Source: Ferrimonas lipolytica (GTDB taxonomy: Bacteria; Pseudomonadota; Gammaproteobacteria; Enterobacterales; Shewanellaceae). Taken from it: a stretch of 64,000 nucleotides of DNA. The notes below the pieces were generated by a model. It did not search any database. It saw only the letters and a list, made by a program, of their open reading frames with translations, and was not told the DNA's origin. The translations under genes and the position numbers were made by a program. Location of the stretch: the NCBI RefSeq assembly GCF_012295575.1, contig NZ_CP051180.1, positions 3,658,001 to 3,722,000 on the forward strand. The letters are read 5' to 3'. Shown here one piece after another: positions 35,598 to 46,105 of this stretch (positions within the stretch are counted from its first letter, which is position 1; every line of letters begins with the position of its first letter).

Positions 35598-37123
35598 TCT
35601 CGTGGGCCAGCATTAACGATGGCGTCAGATACCTTGTACTTGGCAAAGTTAGCGCGAAATTGTTGCGCTAATTGTTTGGCATACTGATTGTATTTAGTGC
35701 TGTCTTGCCAAGTTTGACGTGGATCTAACAGCGTACTATCAACCCCATCAATTGCCACTGGCACATCCAGATTTAACTGTTCAATATGGCGTGTCTCGAC
35801 CTTAGCCAAGTCGCCACTAACAATCGCATCAATAATGGCTCGAGTGGTCGGAATATCAAAACGCTTACCTTCGCCGTAGGGGCCACCGGTCCAACCGGTA
35901 TTCACCAGATATACTTGACTGCCAAAGGATTCAATCCGCTCCATTAGCAACTCCGCGTATACCCCAGCTGGGCGAGGGAAGAATGGTGCGCCAAAGCAGG
36001 TTGAGAAGGTGGATTCAATCGCCGCAGTAGAACCGATCTCGGTCGAGCCTACCTTAGCGGTGTAACCAGAGAGGAAATGGTACGCCGCCGCTTGTTTACT
36101 CAGTTTAGCAACGGGTGGTAATACCCCAGAAACATCGCAGGTTAGGAAGACCACCGCGCTTGGCTCAGCCCCGTTGTTGCTGGCGATGCGTCGCTCAATG
36201 TGCTCTAGCGGATAGGCGGCACGGCTGTTTTGGGTCAGGGAGTCATCGGTGTAGTCTGGTGTACGACTATCATCCAATACTACGTTTTCCAGCACGCTAC
36301 CGAAGCGAATAGCATCCCAAATCACCGGTTCGTTCTGTTGTGACAGGTCGATGCATTTAGCGTAGCAACCACCTTCGATATTGAAAACGCCACCGGGAGC
36401 CCAGCCGTGTTCGTCATCGCCAATCAGCGCACGTTTAGGATCGGCAGAGAGGGTGGTCTTACCGGTGCCAGATAAACCGAAGAATAGGGTGGTGTCGCCC
36501 TGTTCGCCTACGTTAGCTGAGCAGTGCATTGGCAGCACTCCTTTGGCCGGCAGCAAGAAGTTCTGTACCGAGAACATCGCCTTTTTCATCTCGCCGGCGT
36601 AGCGCATACCGGCAAGCAGCACCTTTTGCTCGGCAAAGTTGATGATTACTACGCCATCGGAATTGGTGCCGTCGCGCTCAGGCTGACAAGCAAAACCAGG
36701 GGCATTAAGGATCTGCCATACCGATTTTTTGGCTGGGTTTATGGTGGTTGGTACAATGAATAGATTTCGAGCAAATAATTGCTGCCAAGCGGTTTCAGTG
36801 CGTACGTCGAGTGGCAGATAGTGAGCATCATCAGCGCCAACTTGCAACTGAGAACGGAAATGGTCACGGCCATTAAGGTATTCCTCAACCCGTTGCCATA
36901 GCGCAGTGAACTGTTGCGATTCGAACGGTTGGTTGACGGTGCCCCATTCGATGTCGTGTTCGGTGGAAGCTTCCTTAACGATAAAGCGATCTTTAGGCGA
37001 GCGACCCGTACGGGCTCCGGTGTGCACTACTAATGCACCATTATTGGCCAAATGGCCTTCGTTGCGCTCGATAGCGGCTTCAACCAGTGCAGCGCTGCTC
37101 ATATCCTGCCAAATTGCTGACAT
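35594..37123 (-). CDS. pckA: Phosphoenolpyruvate carboxykinase (ATP)
   Basis: A 509-residue cytosolic enzyme converting oxaloacetate and ATP into PEP for gluconeogenesis. Visible motifs: [15 protein letters not shown]-like substrate region ([18 protein letters not shown]), [15 protein letters not shown] (Walker A), LIGDDEHGW (metal site), and [15 protein letters not shown] with the large arginine-rich end. GAGGAA sits 8 bases before the ATG at 37123; the frame runs longer upstream. A perfect 8-base palindrome lies at about 105-127 bases upstream. Confidence 0.97.
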   Translation of the reverse strand: MSAIWQDMSSAALVEAAIERNEGHLANNGALVVHTGARTGRSPKDRFIVKEASTEHDIEWGTVNQPFESQQFTALWQRVEEYLNGRDHFRSQLQVGADDAHYLPLDVRTETAWQQLFARNLFIVPTTINPAKKSVWQILNAPGFACQPERDGTNSDGVVIINFAEQKVLLAGMRYAGEMKKAMFSVQNFLLPAKGVLPMHCSANVGEQGDTTLFFGLSGTGKTTLSADPKRALIGDDEHGWAPGGVFNIEGGCYAKCIDLSQQNEPVIWDAIRFGSVLENVVLDDSRTPDYTDDSLTQNSRAAYPLEHIERRIASNNGAEPSAVVFLTCDVSGVLPPVAKLSKQAAAYHFLSGYTAKVGSTEIGSTAAIESTFSTCFGAPFFPRPAGVYAELLMERIESFGSQVYLVNTGWTGGPYGEGKRFDIPTTRAIIDAIVSGDLAKVETRHIEQLNLDVPVAIDGVDSTLLDPRQTWQDSTKYNQYAKQLAQQFRANFAKYKVSDAIVNAGPRD

Positions 37124-37227
37124 AGCGTGTTCCTCGGTCCTTGGAATCTCATGGCCATAAATGGCTCTATATAGGGGCAAAGGCATCGCACAGAACTGCG
37201 TCCGTTTAACTAAAAATGACACCCTGC

Positions 37228-37250
37228 TATTGATTAGAGTGTAATCAATA
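37228..37250. promoter_or_regulatory. Perfect palindrome upstream of pckA (candidate operator)
   Basis: TATTGATT-N7-AATCAATA is a perfect 8-base inverted repeat with a seven-base spacer (AGAGTGT). A related direct repeat, ATTAGTGTAAT, follows at 37253-37263. It lies between the hslO terminator and the pckA start, in the likely promoter region. I do not recognise the factor. Confidence 0.5.
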
Positions 37251-37300
37251 TTATTAGTGTAATGAAAAAACGTGCAGCAAATCACACTTTTTAGGTGTAA

Positions 37301-37322
37301 AAAAAGCTGCCCAAAGGCAGCT
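37301..37322 (-). terminator. Rho-independent terminator after hslO
   Basis: The stem AGCTGCC/GGCAGCT (37305-37311 and 37316-37322) has a four-base loop, and in the minus direction it is followed by a long T-run. It ends the hslR-hslO unit. Confidence 0.88.
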
Positions 37323-37345
37323 AGTTATCAATGCATTGACAATTT

Positions 37346-38209
37346 TTAGTGGCGCGTGTCGTTACCGGGTTGCGATTGCTGCATGGCCGCGACATCGAGT
37401 GCATCAAAGCTGTAGTTGCTGTTGCAGTAGTCACAATGCATTTGGATCTTGCCTTGTTCTTCGAGCAGCGACTTCAGTTCGTTCTTATCGATGCTGCGCA
37501 ACGCAGCCATACTGCGTTCACGGGAACAACCGCAGCGGAAGCTGATGCTGGCAGGTTCGAATACCTGAATCGACTCTTCATGGTAGAGGCGGTATAACAC
37601 TTCGTTGGCAGCCAAGGTGAACAGTTCATCAGCCTTAATGGTTTCGGTTAGTGCTTCTAGGTGCTCAAACGGAACCGTGGCAATCACATTACTGGCTGGC
37701 ATCTGCTGCAACAGCATACCGCAAGCGTGTTTACCGTCAGCGTGTAGCCATAAGCGAGTGTTCAACTGCTCTGACTGGGCGAAGTATTGCTCAATGTTTT
37801 CCGCCAAGGTTGGCTTATCAAGTGCAACAATCCCTTGGTAGCGCTCACCATTGGTCGGGCTAATGGTAATCGCTAAGTGACCTTTACCAAGCTGCTGCTG
37901 CAGATTGCCTTCAGGTACTTCGCCTTCAAAGCGGGCAACACCGCGCATAATGTGCTGGTGATTACCGTTGATTACCGCCAGACGCAATGGGCCATCACCT
38001 TGCATCTGTACTGCAATTTCACCTTCGAACTTCAATGTCGCGGTAAGCATCGCTGTGGCGGCTTGCAGTTCCCCCAACAGACGTTGCACTGTTGCTGGAT
38101 AGTTGTGATTGGTGAGGATCTGTTGGTAACTCTGTTCCAGTTGAACCAATTCTCCACGGACATCGGCTTTATCGAATAGGTAGCGCTGTAGTGTATCTGT
38201 GTGTTTCAT
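37346..38209 (-). CDS. hslO: Redox-regulated chaperone Hsp33
   Basis: A 287-residue chaperone activated by oxidation. The N-terminal domain opens TLQRYLFDKADVRGELVQLEQSY. The C-terminal zinc switch has its four Cys: FRCGCSRE (CxC) and HCDYCNSNY (CxxC). When disulfides form, zinc leaves and the chaperone binds unfolding proteins. I use the ATG at 38209, which matches the usual N-terminal length; the ATG at 38221 overlaps hslR and is also possible. Pairing with hslR as in E. coli. Confidence 0.95.
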   Translation of the reverse strand: MKHTDTLQRYLFDKADVRGELVQLEQSYQQILTNHNYPATVQRLLGELQAATAMLTATLKFEGEIAVQMQGDGPLRLAVINGNHQHIMRGVARFEGEVPEGNLQQQLGKGHLAITISPTNGERYQGIVALDKPTLAENIEQYFAQSEQLNTRLWLHADGKHACGMLLQQMPASNVIATVPFEHLEALTETIKADELFTLAANEVLYRLYHEESIQVFEPASISFRCGCSRERSMAALRSIDKNELKSLLEEQGKIQMHCDYCNSNYSFDALDVAAMQQSQPGNDTRH

Positions 38210-38213
38210 CTCT

Positions 38214-38624
38214 TTAGTCATCCTGGTTTTTGAAGCGCAGTAACTGTCGTCGCTGCTTCTTATCTGGTCGGCCGGCGGAGTGGTCCGCATCGGCTTTTAG
38301 TCGGCGCTGCTCGGCTCGTTGTTCGCGGCGTTGCAGGCTTTGCTCCGTCTCAACATAAAGCGCTTGCGCTAACGGGGCGCTTAGCCGCTTTTCTGATAGT
38401 CCTTCAACCAGAATTTCTTTTTCGTCAAAGCCCTGCCAAAGAGTAATAGTGGCACCCACTTCGACCTTGCGACTGGGCTTACTACGTTGGCCGTTTACGT
38501 GGACTTTACCACCGTTAATCATCTCTTGTGCAACTACGCGGGTCTTGTAAAAACGACAAGCCCACAACCACTTATCAAGTCTTACCGATTCTAATTCGGA
38601 GGTTTTTAGTGTGTCTTTACGCAT
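38214..38624 (-). CDS. hslR: Ribosome-associated heat shock protein Hsp15
   Basis: A 136-residue S4-domain RNA-binding protein: VRLDKWLWACRFYKTRVVAQEMINGGKVHVNGQRSKPSRKV is the S4 motif, and the C-terminal third is a very basic helix (RREQRAEQRRLKADADHS). Hsp15 binds free 50S subunits carrying stalled nascent chains and helps recycle them. It is just upstream of hslO and likely in one transcript. Confidence 0.95.
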   Translation of the reverse strand: MRKDTLKTSELESVRLDKWLWACRFYKTRVVAQEMINGGKVHVNGQRSKPSRKVEVGATITLWQGFDEKEILVEGLSEKRLSAPLAQALYVETEQSLQRREQRAEQRRLKADADHSAGRPDKKQRRQLLRFKNQDD

Positions 38625-38844
38625 TCATTACTCGCGATAAAGCAAATTTGAGATATATGTGGGGGTTTGTACCGTGCATATCAAGGCGGGGGACGTTAGC
38701 ATAAAGCCCGTTTGTGTACCATTTTGCCCTTGTGGCTAAACGCTGGTTTGTTGGACGGCAATAACGTAAGTTATCCGTACAGAATTTTCTTTTTATTAAG
38801 TGGCGCTGATTCATTGCAGCGTGCACGCTTCGGCTAGTCAATAC

Positions 38845-39768
38845 ATGGACTTTATTGCACCTTTTCAACGCGCCATGATGCGCGTGCCACAAGCACCTGT
38901 TGCAAGTGCTATTACTGCACTTTTGGTTTTGTTGACTCTGTATGTTGCGGCGCAGATAGTGTGGCAGTTACTGCCTCAACCTAATGAAGCAGCCCCGCGC
39001 TGGAGCCCTTCGGCTCAAGCCCCGTCAGGCAGAGATAGCGGTTCTATTGAACCGTTATTGGCATTGAAGCTATTTGGCAAAGCGGATCCCAAGGCGGCCG
39101 CAGCCAAGGCAGCTGAGGCGGTTGATCGCAACCTTATCAGTGATGCGCCTAAAACCACCCTTCGAATCCTGCTCACTGGATTAGTTGCAAGTTCGCAAGA
39201 AGACCGAGGTATTGCCATTATTGAAAGTAGTGGTAGCCAAGAAACCTACGGTATCGGTGATCGAATCAAGAGTACCAATGCCAGTTTGCATGAGGTCTAT
39301 GCTGACCGCGCCATTATTTTGAATCAGGGGCGTTACGAAACCTTGATGCTGGACGGGGTTGAGTACAGCCGCGAAATGACGCAAGAGACGCAACGACTTC
39401 GTAAAGCGCCGGTAACCGATGTGCGCGATGATGCCGAAGTAAGCCAAGCGGTTGCTGATGCGCGCCAAGCGATGCTCAGCGATCCAGGCAAATTAACTGA
39501 TTTTATTAGCATCTCCCCAGTGCGTAATCGTGAAGAGGGTGGGATGAAAGGTTATCGGCTCAACCCTGGTAAGAAGGGGCGAGAGTTATTTGTGGATGCT
39601 GGCTTAAAGCCGAACGACTTGGCAGTGTCCATTAATGGTTACGATCTAACTGATTTGGGCCAAGCAGCCCAACTGATGGGTGAACTGTCAGAATTAACAG
39701 AAGCATCCGTGATGGTAGAGCGTGAAGGGCAGTTGACAGAAGTCCTGTTCTCCCTACCGACCGAATAA
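38845..39768 (+). CDS. gspC: Type II secretion protein GspC
   Basis: A 307-residue inner-membrane subunit that links the inner-membrane platform to the secretin. One N-terminal helix (ASAITALLVLLTLYVAAQIVW) is followed by a linker, the HR domain (LKLFGKADPKAAAAKAAE, then TTLRILLTGLVASSQEDRGIAII, GIGDRI) and a PDZ-like C-terminus (YRLNPGKKGRELFVDAGLKPNDLAVSINGYDL). First gene of the gspC-N operon. The frame opens at a GTG at 38800, but MDFIAPFQRA at 38845 is the natural N-terminus. The 220 bases upstream, shared with the divergent hslR, hold the promoter. Confidence 0.93.
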   Translation: MDFIAPFQRAMMRVPQAPVASAITALLVLLTLYVAAQIVWQLLPQPNEAAPRWSPSAQAPSGRDSGSIEPLLALKLFGKADPKAAAAKAAEAVDRNLISDAPKTTLRILLTGLVASSQEDRGIAIIESSGSQETYGIGDRIKSTNASLHEVYADRAIILNQGRYETLMLDGVEYSREMTQETQRLRKAPVTDVRDDAEVSQAVADARQAMLSDPGKLTDFISISPVRNREEGGMKGYRLNPGKKGRELFVDAGLKPNDLAVSINGYDLTDLGQAAQLMGELSELTEASVMVEREGQLTEVLFSLPTE

Positions 39769-39793
39769 AAGCGTATACAGCAAGGGAATAAAA

Positions 39794-41917
39794 ATGAGCA
39801 ATATGCAGCGCAGACTGCCGTGGTTGAACAAGCAGATCCTTGCGGGGATGTTGGCGGGCATTTCAGTGTTTGCCGTCGCTGAACCGGCCCAATACGCCGC
39901 CAACTTTAAAGGCACTGACATTCAAGAGTTTATCAATATCGTTGGTAAAAACTTGAATAAGACCATCGTGGTTGATCCTACCGTGCGTGGCAAGATTAAC
40001 GTACGCAGTTACGATCTGCTCAGTGAAGAACAGTACTACCAGTTCTTCCTGTCGGTATTGCAAGTATATGGTTATGCCGTAGTTGAGATGCCTGACAGCA
40101 ACATCATTAAGGTGTTGAAAGATAAAGATTCAAAAGACGCAAACATCCGCGTTGCTGATGACCGCGATCCAGGTGCCGGTGACGAGATGGTTACCCGCAT
40201 CGTGCCGTTGTACAACGTTGAAGCGAAGCAGCTTGCGCCACTGTTGCGTCAGCTCAACAACAACGCCGGTGGCGGTAACGTAGTTAACTACGACCCATCC
40301 AACGTATTGATGATCACCGGCCGTGCAGCTACGGTAAATAAGCTGGTTGAGATCGTTAAACGGGTCGATCTGCAGGGCGATACTAAGGTTGAAGTGGTGC
40401 GGCTAAAGTATGCCAGTGCTGCTGAGTTAGTGCGCATTATTGATGCATTGTACCGTGGTGGCAGTGCTCAAGGCGCAGCGGGGGCCGGCAGTGCCCCTAA
40501 AGTGGTTGCCGACGAGCGCACCAACTCCGTGGTAATTAGCGGTGACGAACGTGCTCGTACCCGTGCTGCTGAGCTGGTACGCGATCTTGATAAAGACATG
40601 CAAAGCTCTGGTAACACCAAGGTGGTTTACCTCAAGTATGCTAAAGCGGACGAGCTGCAAGAGGTGTTGTCTGGTTTTGCTGAAAGCCTAGAGAATGAGG
40701 AGGGTGCAGCTACAACGCAAAGCCGTAATAGCAAAGGCATTACCATCATGGCGCATGAAGACTCTAATGCCTTGGTGATTAACGCTCAGCCAGACCAAAT
40801 TCAAACCTTAGATAATGTTATTCGTCAGCTTGATATCCGCCGTGCGCAGGTATTGGTAGAGGCGATCATCGTTGAGATATCAGAAGGCGATGAGGTTGGC
40901 TTTGATGTCCAGTTTGCTTCCGAATCCGGCGGTATGGTGCAGTACAACTCCAGTTTTGGTACCAACATCAGTGAGATTGGTGCTGGTTTATGGGATGCGC
41001 GAGAAACTCCGGGAACCACCGTCTGTTCAGATAACGGTACCTGTACCGAAAACCCTGACACCGATGGTGACATCTCTACTCTGGCTGCGGCACTGTCGAA
41101 AGTTAACGGCATGGCGTGGGGCGTAACCTTTGGTGACTTTGGTGCCTTGATTCAGGCCGTCGCTGCTGACTCCAATTCCAACGTACTGGCTACCCCGAGT
41201 ATCACCACCTTGGATAACCAAGAAGCGTCATTTGTGGTGGGTGATGAGGTGCCAGTAATTACCGGTTCGGCAACCGGCTCCTCGAACGACAACCCGTTTA
41301 CGACGGTTGAACGTAAAGAGGTTGGTATCAAACTGACCGTGACCCCTCAGATCAACGAAGGTAATGCAGTACAGCTGGAGATCGAGCAGGAAGTCTCCAA
41401 TGTTAACGGCCGTACCTCGGTTGATGTCACCTTTGGTAAGCGCACCTTAACCACCACCGTACTAGCTGACTCCGGCGAAACAGTTGTGTTGGGTGGCCTG
41501 CTTAACGAAGACGTACAAGAGTCTGTTTCTAAGGTGCCAATTCTGGGCGATCTGCCGTGGATTGGTAACCTGTTCCGCTCCAGCTCGTCCAAGAAGAGCA
41601 AGCGCAACCTGATGATCTTCATTAAGCCAACCATCATCCGCGATGACGCTACCATGAACGCCATCTCTAGCCGCAAGTACAATTACTTCCGCGGTGAACA
41701 GTTGAAACAGCGCGAAGAGGGTATCAACCTGATGCCAAGCGTTGACGTGCCAGTGATGGACGAGTGGGTAGTGCCAGATGGCATGAGCCCTGAGATCATG
41801 GAGCTGCTGCAGCAACACCAAAATGGCGAAGATATGAAGACACCAATGCGCGATGAAAGCGAGTGGATGTCGGAAGCACTGAGTAACGACAACGATGCGG
41901 AGTCCGTTGATGAGTGA
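39794..41917 (+). CDS. gspD: Type II secretion secretin GspD
   Basis: A 707-residue outer-membrane channel. A signal peptide (to about AVAEPAQ) is followed by the N0 domain ([18 protein letters not shown]), three N1-N3 repeats ([35 protein letters not shown]), the secretin domain ([48 protein letters not shown]-like [28 protein letters not shown]) and an acidic C-terminus. An insert with two Cys (VCSDNGTC) lies in the early secretin domain. AAGGGA precedes the ATG. Confidence 0.96.
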   Translation: MSNMQRRLPWLNKQILAGMLAGISVFAVAEPAQYAANFKGTDIQEFINIVGKNLNKTIVVDPTVRGKINVRSYDLLSEEQYYQFFLSVLQVYGYAVVEMPDSNIIKVLKDKDSKDANIRVADDRDPGAGDEMVTRIVPLYNVEAKQLAPLLRQLNNNAGGGNVVNYDPSNVLMITGRAATVNKLVEIVKRVDLQGDTKVEVVRLKYASAAELVRIIDALYRGGSAQGAAGAGSAPKVVADERTNSVVISGDERARTRAAELVRDLDKDMQSSGNTKVVYLKYAKADELQEVLSGFAESLENEEGAATTQSRNSKGITIMAHEDSNALVINAQPDQIQTLDNVIRQLDIRRAQVLVEAIIVEISEGDEVGFDVQFASESGGMVQYNSSFGTNISEIGAGLWDARETPGTTVCSDNGTCTENPDTDGDISTLAAALSKVNGMAWGVTFGDFGALIQAVAADSNSNVLATPSITTLDNQEASFVVGDEVPVITGSATGSSNDNPFTTVERKEVGIKLTVTPQINEGNAVQLEIEQEVSNVNGRTSVDVTFGKRTLTTTVLADSGETVVLGGLLNEDVQESVSKVPILGDLPWIGNLFRSSSSKKSKRNLMIFIKPTIIRDDATMNAISSRKYNYFRGEQLKQREEGINLMPSVDVPVMDEWVVPDGMSPEIMELLQQHQNGEDMKTPMRDESEWMSEALSNDNDAESVDE

Positions 41918-43436
41918 GCAACCCTCCTCAGCAGAGCTAACCGAAGAGAACGACGCCATTGTTGATGAGCTATCAACCCAGCGTCTTCCCTTCGCCTTTG
42001 CTCGCCGTCTAGGGGTAATGATTGATGACCGCGCATCGCCGCTGTTATGCCATACCCCAACCGCAACCATGGACGCGATATTAGAAGCGCGCCGGTTTTA
42101 TGGTCAACCATTGCCGTTGAAGCTGCTAGAACAGAGCCAGTTTGACTTGCAACTCACGGAGCTTTACCAGCAAGACTCCTCAGAGGCACAGCAGCTGATG
42201 GAAGACATTGGTAAAGACGACGACTTGACCTCGCTGGCCGATGAGTTGCCGGAAACCGAAGACTTACTCGATGCCGATGATGATGCGCCGATCATCCGTT
42301 TGATTAACGCTCTGTTGTCGGAATCGATCAAGCTAGGTGCCTCAGATATTCACGTTGAAACCTACGAGAAAGAACTGGTAGTTCGCTTCCGTGTGGATGG
42401 CGTTTTGCGAGAGGTGTTGAAGCAACAGCGTAAGATCGCCAGTTTGCTGGTCTCTCGTATCAAGGTAATGGCTAAATTGGATATCGCCGAGAAGCGGGTT
42501 CCTCAGGATGGTCGTATTTCACTGCGAATCGGTGGCCGTGCCGTCGACGTTCGTGTATCTACTATGCCGTCATCCCGTGGTGAGCGAGTGGTGATGCGTC
42601 TGCTCGATAAAAACCAATCGGTGCTTAATCTTGAGCAGTTGGGGATGTCGCAATCGATCCGCGATCGTTACAACGTGCTGATCCGTCGTCCTCATGGAAT
42701 TCTATTGGTAACTGGCCCAACCGGTTCCGGTAAGTCGACCACGCTATATGCTGGCCTTACTGACATTAATAGCCGCGATCGCAACATTCTTACCGTTGAA
42801 GATCCGATTGAATATGAGCTTGAGGGGATTGGCCAAACGCAGGTTAACGCTAAGGTAGATATGACCTTTGCCCGAGGCTTGCGTGCTATTTTGCGTCAAG
42901 ATCCTGATGTTGTAATGGTCGGTGAGATCCGTGACTTAGAAACGGGCCAGATTGCGGTGCAAGCGTCGTTGACCGGTCACTTGGTAATGTCGACATTGCA
43001 CACTAATACCGCCTCCGGTGCCGTTACCCGTTTGCAGGATATGGGCGTTGAACCTTTCTTGGTTTCCTCATCGCTGCTGGGCGTGCTAGCGCAGCGCTTG
43101 GTGCGAACCCTGTGTCCAGATTGTAAGCAGCCATATCATGCCAATGCTCGTGAATTGGAGTTACTTGCTCGTCAACCGGATGAGCAAGTCACCCTTTATA
43201 AACCGGCCGGCTGTGAAACCTGTAATCATGGTGGTTACAAAGGGCGTACTGGTATTCATGAGTTGCTGGAAGTTGATGATGAGATCCGCGAGTTGATCCA
43301 CACCGGTCGTGGCGAATTGGCGATTGAAAAATACCTACGCACCGTGACTCCATCTATCCGAGAGGATGGCTTCAGCAAGGTACTTGCTGGCCGCACCACT
43401 TTGGAAGAAGTGATGCGAGTTACGCGAGAGGAATAA
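41910..43436 (+). CDS. gspE: Type II secretion ATPase GspE
   Basis: A 508-residue cytoplasmic ATPase powering pseudopilus assembly. N-terminal domain ([14 protein letters not shown]), then the catalytic core: [21 protein letters not shown], Walker [11 protein letters not shown], Asp box [14 protein letters not shown], Walker [13 protein letters not shown], His box [13 protein letters not shown]. The zinc motif is CPDCKQ...[15 protein letters not shown]. The ATG overlaps the gspD end by 8 bases; the frame opens slightly earlier (41895). Confidence 0.97.
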   Translation: MSEQPSSAELTEENDAIVDELSTQRLPFAFARRLGVMIDDRASPLLCHTPTATMDAILEARRFYGQPLPLKLLEQSQFDLQLTELYQQDSSEAQQLMEDIGKDDDLTSLADELPETEDLLDADDDAPIIRLINALLSESIKLGASDIHVETYEKELVVRFRVDGVLREVLKQQRKIASLLVSRIKVMAKLDIAEKRVPQDGRISLRIGGRAVDVRVSTMPSSRGERVVMRLLDKNQSVLNLEQLGMSQSIRDRYNVLIRRPHGILLVTGPTGSGKSTTLYAGLTDINSRDRNILTVEDPIEYELEGIGQTQVNAKVDMTFARGLRAILRQDPDVVMVGEIRDLETGQIAVQASLTGHLVMSTLHTNTASGAVTRLQDMGVEPFLVSSSLLGVLAQRLVRTLCPDCKQPYHANARELELLARQPDEQVTLYKPAGCETCNHGGYKGRTGIHELLEVDDEIRELIHTGRGELAIEKYLRTVTPSIREDGFSKVLAGRTTLEEVMRVTREE

Positions 43437-43439
43437 CCG

Positions 43440-44660
43440 ATGGCTGCGTTTGAATATCAAGCCTTAAACTCCGCTGGCAAACAGGTCAAAGGGGTTATTG
43501 AGGCGGACAGCGCTAAGCAAGCGCGGGTGCAACTGCGCGAGCAAAAGCTGATGCCACTGGAACTGCAAGAAGCAGCCAAAAGTGAGCAGAAAACCGCATC
43601 AAATAAAGGCTTTTCACTGTTTCAGCCGAAAATCAGCGCGACAGCGTTGGCGCTGATTACTCGACAGTTGGCGACATTGGTTGCCGGTGGTTTGCCGCTG
43701 GAGGAGTGTCTTAAGGCTGTGGCTGAACAGAATGAACAGCCACGACTGAAAGGGATGCTGATGGCAGTGCGGGCTAAAGTCGTGGAAGGCTATGGGCTGG
43801 CCGAGTCGATGGCGGAGTTTCCGCATATCTTTGACGAGCTTTTTGTCGCGATGGTGGCATCCGGTGAAAAGTCCGGTCATCTTGAGGTGGTACTTGAGCG
43901 TTTAGCGGACTACACCGAGGGTCGACAAGAGCTAAACTCTAAGATGACTCAAGCGTTGGTGTATCCGGTTATTCTGACCATTGTGGCGGTTGCAGTTGTG
44001 GTTTATTTGCTGACCTCGGTGGTACCAAAGGTGGTATCGCAGTTCGAGCATATGGGCCAAGCACTGCCAGCGACGACTCAGTTTCTTATCGACACCTCCG
44101 ATTTTCTGTTCAATTACGGTCTCTACCTGCTTGGTGCCATCGTTGTCGCTTTGGTGTTGTTCCAACAAGGCTTACGTAAGCCAGCATTTAAGCTGCGCTG
44201 GCATGAGCTGTTATTGAAACTACCGTTGATCGGTAAGATCTCCCGCGGCCTCAATACTGCTCGATTTGCTCGTACGCTCAGCACCTTAACCTCCTCCGGT
44301 GTGCCGATGCTGGAAGCGATGAAAATCGCCTCTGATGTATTGCTGAACCTGCGGGTAAAGAATGCGGTGGCAGAAGCAACAGCTAAGGTACGCGAAGGTG
44401 CTTCGCTCCGTGGTTCGCTACAGCAAACCAAATTATTTCCACCAATGATGCTGCACATGATTGCCTCTGGTGAAAAGTCTGGCGAGCTCGACAACATGCT
44501 TGGTCGCGCTGCGGATAACCAAGATCGTGAATTTGAGTCCCTGCTTACCGTGGCATTAGCGGTTTTACAACCGCTGATCGTGGTGGTGATGGCTGGGATT
44601 GTAATGTTTATTGTTATCGCCATTTTGCAGCCGATGCTGGCGCTTAACACCATGATTTAA
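43440..44660 (+). CDS. gspF: Type II secretion platform protein GspF
   Basis: A 406-residue inner-membrane platform protein. The two duplicated cytoplasmic domains begin with RQLATLVAGGLPLEECLKAVAEQ and ARTLSTLTSSGVPMLEAMKIA. Three membrane helices are at VILTIVAVAVVVYLLTSVV, YLLGAIVVALVLF and the C-terminal PLIVVVMAGIVMFIVIAILQPML. It starts 3 bases after the gspE stop. Confidence 0.96.
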   Translation: MAAFEYQALNSAGKQVKGVIEADSAKQARVQLREQKLMPLELQEAAKSEQKTASNKGFSLFQPKISATALALITRQLATLVAGGLPLEECLKAVAEQNEQPRLKGMLMAVRAKVVEGYGLAESMAEFPHIFDELFVAMVASGEKSGHLEVVLERLADYTEGRQELNSKMTQALVYPVILTIVAVAVVVYLLTSVVPKVVSQFEHMGQALPATTQFLIDTSDFLFNYGLYLLGAIVVALVLFQQGLRKPAFKLRWHELLLKLPLIGKISRGLNTARFARTLSTLTSSGVPMLEAMKIASDVLLNLRVKNAVAEATAKVREGASLRGSLQQTKLFPPMMLHMIASGEKSGELDNMLGRAADNQDREFESLLTVALAVLQPLIVVVMAGIVMFIVIAILQPMLALNTMI

Positions 44661-44688
44661 CCCCGATGTATTTTGAGGAAACAGCATA

Positions 44689-45132
44689 ATGAAACACACT
44701 ACTCGTAACCGTCGCCAACGCGGTTTTACTTTGCTTGAAGTGATGATGGTACTGGTTATCATCGGTGTGTTGGCATCGTTGGTTGCGCCAAATATTCTTG
44801 GCAACCGCGATCGCGCTAACCTGCAAAAAGCAGTAGCGGATATCTCTGGTTTAGAGAATGCATTGCAGATGTACTACGCCCACAACAGCGTAATGCCAAC
44901 CACCGAGCAGGGGCTGGAGTCTCTGGTTCAGCGTCCAACCAGCTCACCTGAGCCGCGCAATTACCAAGAAGGCGGCTACATCCAACGTTTGCCAACCGAC
45001 CCTTGGGGCAATGACTATGTGCTATTAAGCCCAGGTGAAATGGGTCGTTACGATCTGTGTACTGCTGGCCCAGATCTGCAGGTTGGCAGTGAAGATGACA
45101 TCTGTAACTACAACCTTAACGACTACCAGTAA
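44689..45132 (+). CDS. gspG: Type II secretion major pseudopilin GspG
   Basis: A 147-residue pseudopilin. The leader ends RRQRG before FTLLEVMMVLVIIGVLASLV, the type IV prepilin cleavage site with Glu at +5. The mature domain has NRDRANLQKAVADISGLENALQMY and the calcium-binding C-terminal loop with DPWGNDYVLLSPGEMG and SEDDI. GAGGAA precedes the ATG. It needs a prepilin peptidase coded elsewhere, as no gspO is in this operon. Confidence 0.96.
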   Translation: MKHTTRNRRQRGFTLLEVMMVLVIIGVLASLVAPNILGNRDRANLQKAVADISGLENALQMYYAHNSVMPTTEQGLESLVQRPTSSPEPRNYQEGGYIQRLPTDPWGNDYVLLSPGEMGRYDLCTAGPDLQVGSEDDICNYNLNDYQ

Positions 45133-45737
45133 TGCTGCACTGTCGCCACATCGCCTCGCAGCAGCGGGGCTTTACCTTGTTGGAATTACTGCTGGTGATC
45201 ACCCTAATTGGGATCATGGCGACCTCAGTAGCCATGGTGCTCAGTGGCGATAAAACCCGTGAAGCCTTGCTTGAAAGCGGTAATGAATTCACGGTGGTGT
45301 TGGGCACAGCATTGGAAGATGCTGAGCTTACCGGCGAGTTACTTGGGGTAGTGGTTGAAGAGCAACGCTATTTCTTTGCTCGCTGGAATCTTGATGATAA
45401 AGATTGGGAAATGGTTACCGGTATTGACCCGCTTTACCGAGAGCGCCAATTGCCAAACGGTATTGAGATGTCATTGCAACTCGAAGGGCTTCCGCTTGCG
45501 CAGGGGGACGAACCAGAAGAGTCTGAATTTGGTTTGGATGAGTCCTTGTTTGAAAAGAGCGATGAGGAAAAAGAGGAGCGGCCAGAGCCGCAATTACTGT
45601 TGTTGCCTTCCGGAGAGATGACGGCGTTTAACTTGCAACTCAGTTCATCTGAGCGAGGTAATAAGACTGAGCCGGTTGAACTGGTGGGTAATCCACTGGG
45701 TCAGATCCGCTGGTTACATGAGCTTGAGGTTGAGTAA
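45132..45737 (+). CDS. gspH: Type II secretion minor pseudopilin GspH
   Basis: A 201-residue minor pseudopilin with cleavage motif QQRG-FTLLELLLVITLIGIMATS. The mature beta domain includes LLGVVVEEQRYFFARWNLDDKDWEM and DPLYRERQLPNGIEMSLQLEG. Between about residues 135 and 160 lies a strongly acidic insertion (PEESEFGLDESLFEKSDEEK) not typical of the family. Its ATG overlaps the gspG stop. Confidence 0.92.
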   Translation: MLHCRHIASQQRGFTLLELLLVITLIGIMATSVAMVLSGDKTREALLESGNEFTVVLGTALEDAELTGELLGVVVEEQRYFFARWNLDDKDWEMVTGIDPLYRERQLPNGIEMSLQLEGLPLAQGDEPEESEFGLDESLFEKSDEEKEERPEPQLLLLPSGEMTAFNLQLSSSERGNKTEPVELVGNPLGQIRWLHELEVE

Positions 45738-46105
45738 TGCGCTCCAGTAAAGGCTTTACCCTATTAGAGGTGATGGTGGCTTTGGCCATCTTCGCCACCG
45801 CTGCTCTAGCTCTCATCAATACCGCTTCGATTCAATTGGGTAATGCCCCTATTTTGACGGAACGATCGTTGGCCAACTACGTTGTTCACAATCGCATGGT
45901 CGATATTCAGCTTGAGAATGACTTTCCTGATATCGGTACCAAGAAAGGCGACAGCGAACTGGCTGGACGCACGTGGTATTGGCAGCAACGAGTAGTTAAA
46001 GCCAGCGATGAGGAGCTGCGGATGATTGAGGTGAAAGTCGCCTTGGATCGCAGCTTTGATAACGTGCTAGCTGAGGTGCAGACCTATGTCTCTAACCCAA
46101 GCTAA
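45737..46105 (+). CDS. gspI: Type II secretion minor pseudopilin GspI
   Basis: A 122-residue minor pseudopilin of the pseudopilus tip. The cleavage site is SSKG-FTLLEVMVALAIFATAALALI, followed by NYVVHNRMVDIQLE and the WYWQQRVVKASDEELRMIEV region typical of GspI. Starts overlapping the gspH stop by one base (TAATG) and overlaps gspJ by 20 bases. Confidence 0.95.
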   Translation: MRSSKGFTLLEVMVALAIFATAALALINTASIQLGNAPILTERSLANYVVHNRMVDIQLENDFPDIGTKKGDSELAGRTWYWQQRVVKASDEELRMIEVKVALDRSFDNVLAEVQTYVSNPS

